NCBI GenBank assembly: GCA_905205855.1 | Contig: CAJLFL010000092.1 | Coordinates: 1-7,323, forward strand | Direction of reading: 5' to 3' | DNA length: 7,323 bases | Source: an uncultured Eubacteriales bacterium | GTDB taxonomy: Bacteria; Bacillota; Clostridia; Monoglobales; Monoglobaceae | In this document: positions 6,766 through 7,323 of the stretch, one piece after another | Layout of the letters: each line of letters begins with the position of its first letter | Position numbering within the stretch: the stretch's first letter is position 1 | Notes under the pieces: model-generated | Seen by the model: the letters and a program-made list of their open reading frames with translations, nothing else | Told to the model about the DNA's origin: nothing | The model's database searches: none | Translations under genes and position numbers: made by a program

Positions 6766-7323
6766 ATGAAGAAAACTACAGCTGCTATTTTGATTATTTC
6801 GGTAATTTTGTCAACGCTGTGCTTTGGGGCAGTTTATGCAGACAGCAGTGATCCGTTTGCCGGCAAGGATACGGTAAATATAGCGTATATAGGCGGCTCA
6901 ATAACCGAGGGATGGGGTGTGAACTCGGATTCTGAGTCGTGGGTTTCGAGAGTATCGGAGTATTTTAATAATAAATACCCGGATAAGACAATAAATCATT
7001 ATAACGAGGGCATAGGCGGTACGGATTCTTTATTTGGATTTTATCGTCTTGAACAAGATGTAATACGCAAAAATCCGGATCTTATTTTTGTAGAATATGC
7101 GGTAAATGACGGATACCGTACACGTCCGGATGATTCAACCGAAAATACCAATAAGAAAAAAGCAGAGATTATCCGCGACATGGAGGGAATAGTCAGAGCG
7201 CTTTCGAGTATGCCGAATTCGCCTTATATAATATTTGTATACACAACACAGGATTACAGATATATGTATGATGACAATTCAGAAACACACCAGCTGGTAG
7301 CGGAGCATTACGGAATACCGTCC
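6766..7323 (+). CDS. Exported SGNH/GDSL-family hydrolase, probable carbohydrate esterase (3' partial)
   Basis: The frame runs open to the window end, giving 186 N-terminal residues. Residues 1-25 are a clear signal peptide (MKKTTAAILIISVIL core, probable cleavage after VYA). Block I of the SGNH fold is IGGSITEG (42-49), with Ser45 as nucleophile; it has the GGSIT form rather than GDS. Block II is NEGIGGTDS (80-88), supplying the oxyanion Gly84 or Gly85. Block III is VEYAVND (109-115), with Asn114. Block V with the Asp and His of the triad would lie beyond the window. Exported SGNH enzymes beside glycosidases often remove acetyl groups from xylan, pectin or mannan, and that is the likely role here (inference); other esters are possible. 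Length, C-terminal modules and any anchor cannot be seen. The gene is 33 bases after the GH3 gene with its own strong ribosome site, probably in the same operon. Confidence 0.9.
   Translation, partial: MKKTTAAILIISVILSTLCFGAVYADSSDPFAGKDTVNIAYIGGSITEGWGVNSDSESWVSRVSEYFNNKYPDKTINHYNEGIGGTDSLFGFYRLEQDVIRKNPDLIFVEYAVNDGYRTRPDDSTENTNKKKAEIIRDMEGIVRALSSMPNSPYIIFVYTTQDYRYMYDDNSETHQLVAEHYGIPS

Noticed and set aside
6557..6769. 70-codon plus-strand open frame overlapping the end of the GH3 gene and the gap after it
   Set aside because: It overlaps the conserved fibronectin-like domain of the GH3 enzyme in another frame, with no recognisable domain and no convincing ribosome site.

Overview
The window looks like part of a polysaccharide-degradation locus from an anaerobic, moderately AT-rich Gram-positive bacterium of the Clostridia (Bacillota). 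Three things support this. One protein carries an S-layer homology (SLH) anchor. The Shine-Dalgarno sites are strong and Gram-positive in style. The proteins, including exported ones, contain many cysteines. A pectin- or hemicellulose-using gut or fermenter lineage (for example Oscillospirales or Monoglobales-like) is plausible, but this is inference from style and gene content; no marker gene is present.

Layout: four genes, all on the + strand, occupy nearly the whole window, with gaps of only 19, 8 and 33 bases. (1) 1-3099: a large right-handed beta-helix protein resembling the GH141 group, followed by fibronectin/Ig-like modules; its 5' end probably lies outside the window. (2) 3119-4594: an exported protein with an Ig-like module, a helical region, a poly-glycine linker and three SLH repeats, but no recognisable enzyme domain. 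(3) 4603-6732: a GH3 beta-glycosidase of the BglX type without a signal peptide. (4) 6766 to the window end: the N-terminal 186 residues of an exported SGNH/GDSL hydrolase, probably a carbohydrate esterase. No internal terminator or promoter is convincing, so the four are probably one transcript.

A likely division of labour (inference): the beta-helix protein and the SGNH esterase attack a decorated plant polysaccharide outside the cell, removing a side-chain sugar or cleaving the backbone and removing acyl groups. The SLH protein sits in the wall as a surface component. The GH3 enzyme finishes imported oligosaccharides in the cytoplasm. No transporter, regulator, RNA gene, mobile element or CRISPR array is visible. 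The most unusual point is the SLH protein, which looks like the C-terminal anchor half of a large surface enzyme standing alone as its own gene directly after an enzyme gene that lacks an anchor. I did not find a clearly undescribed system here.
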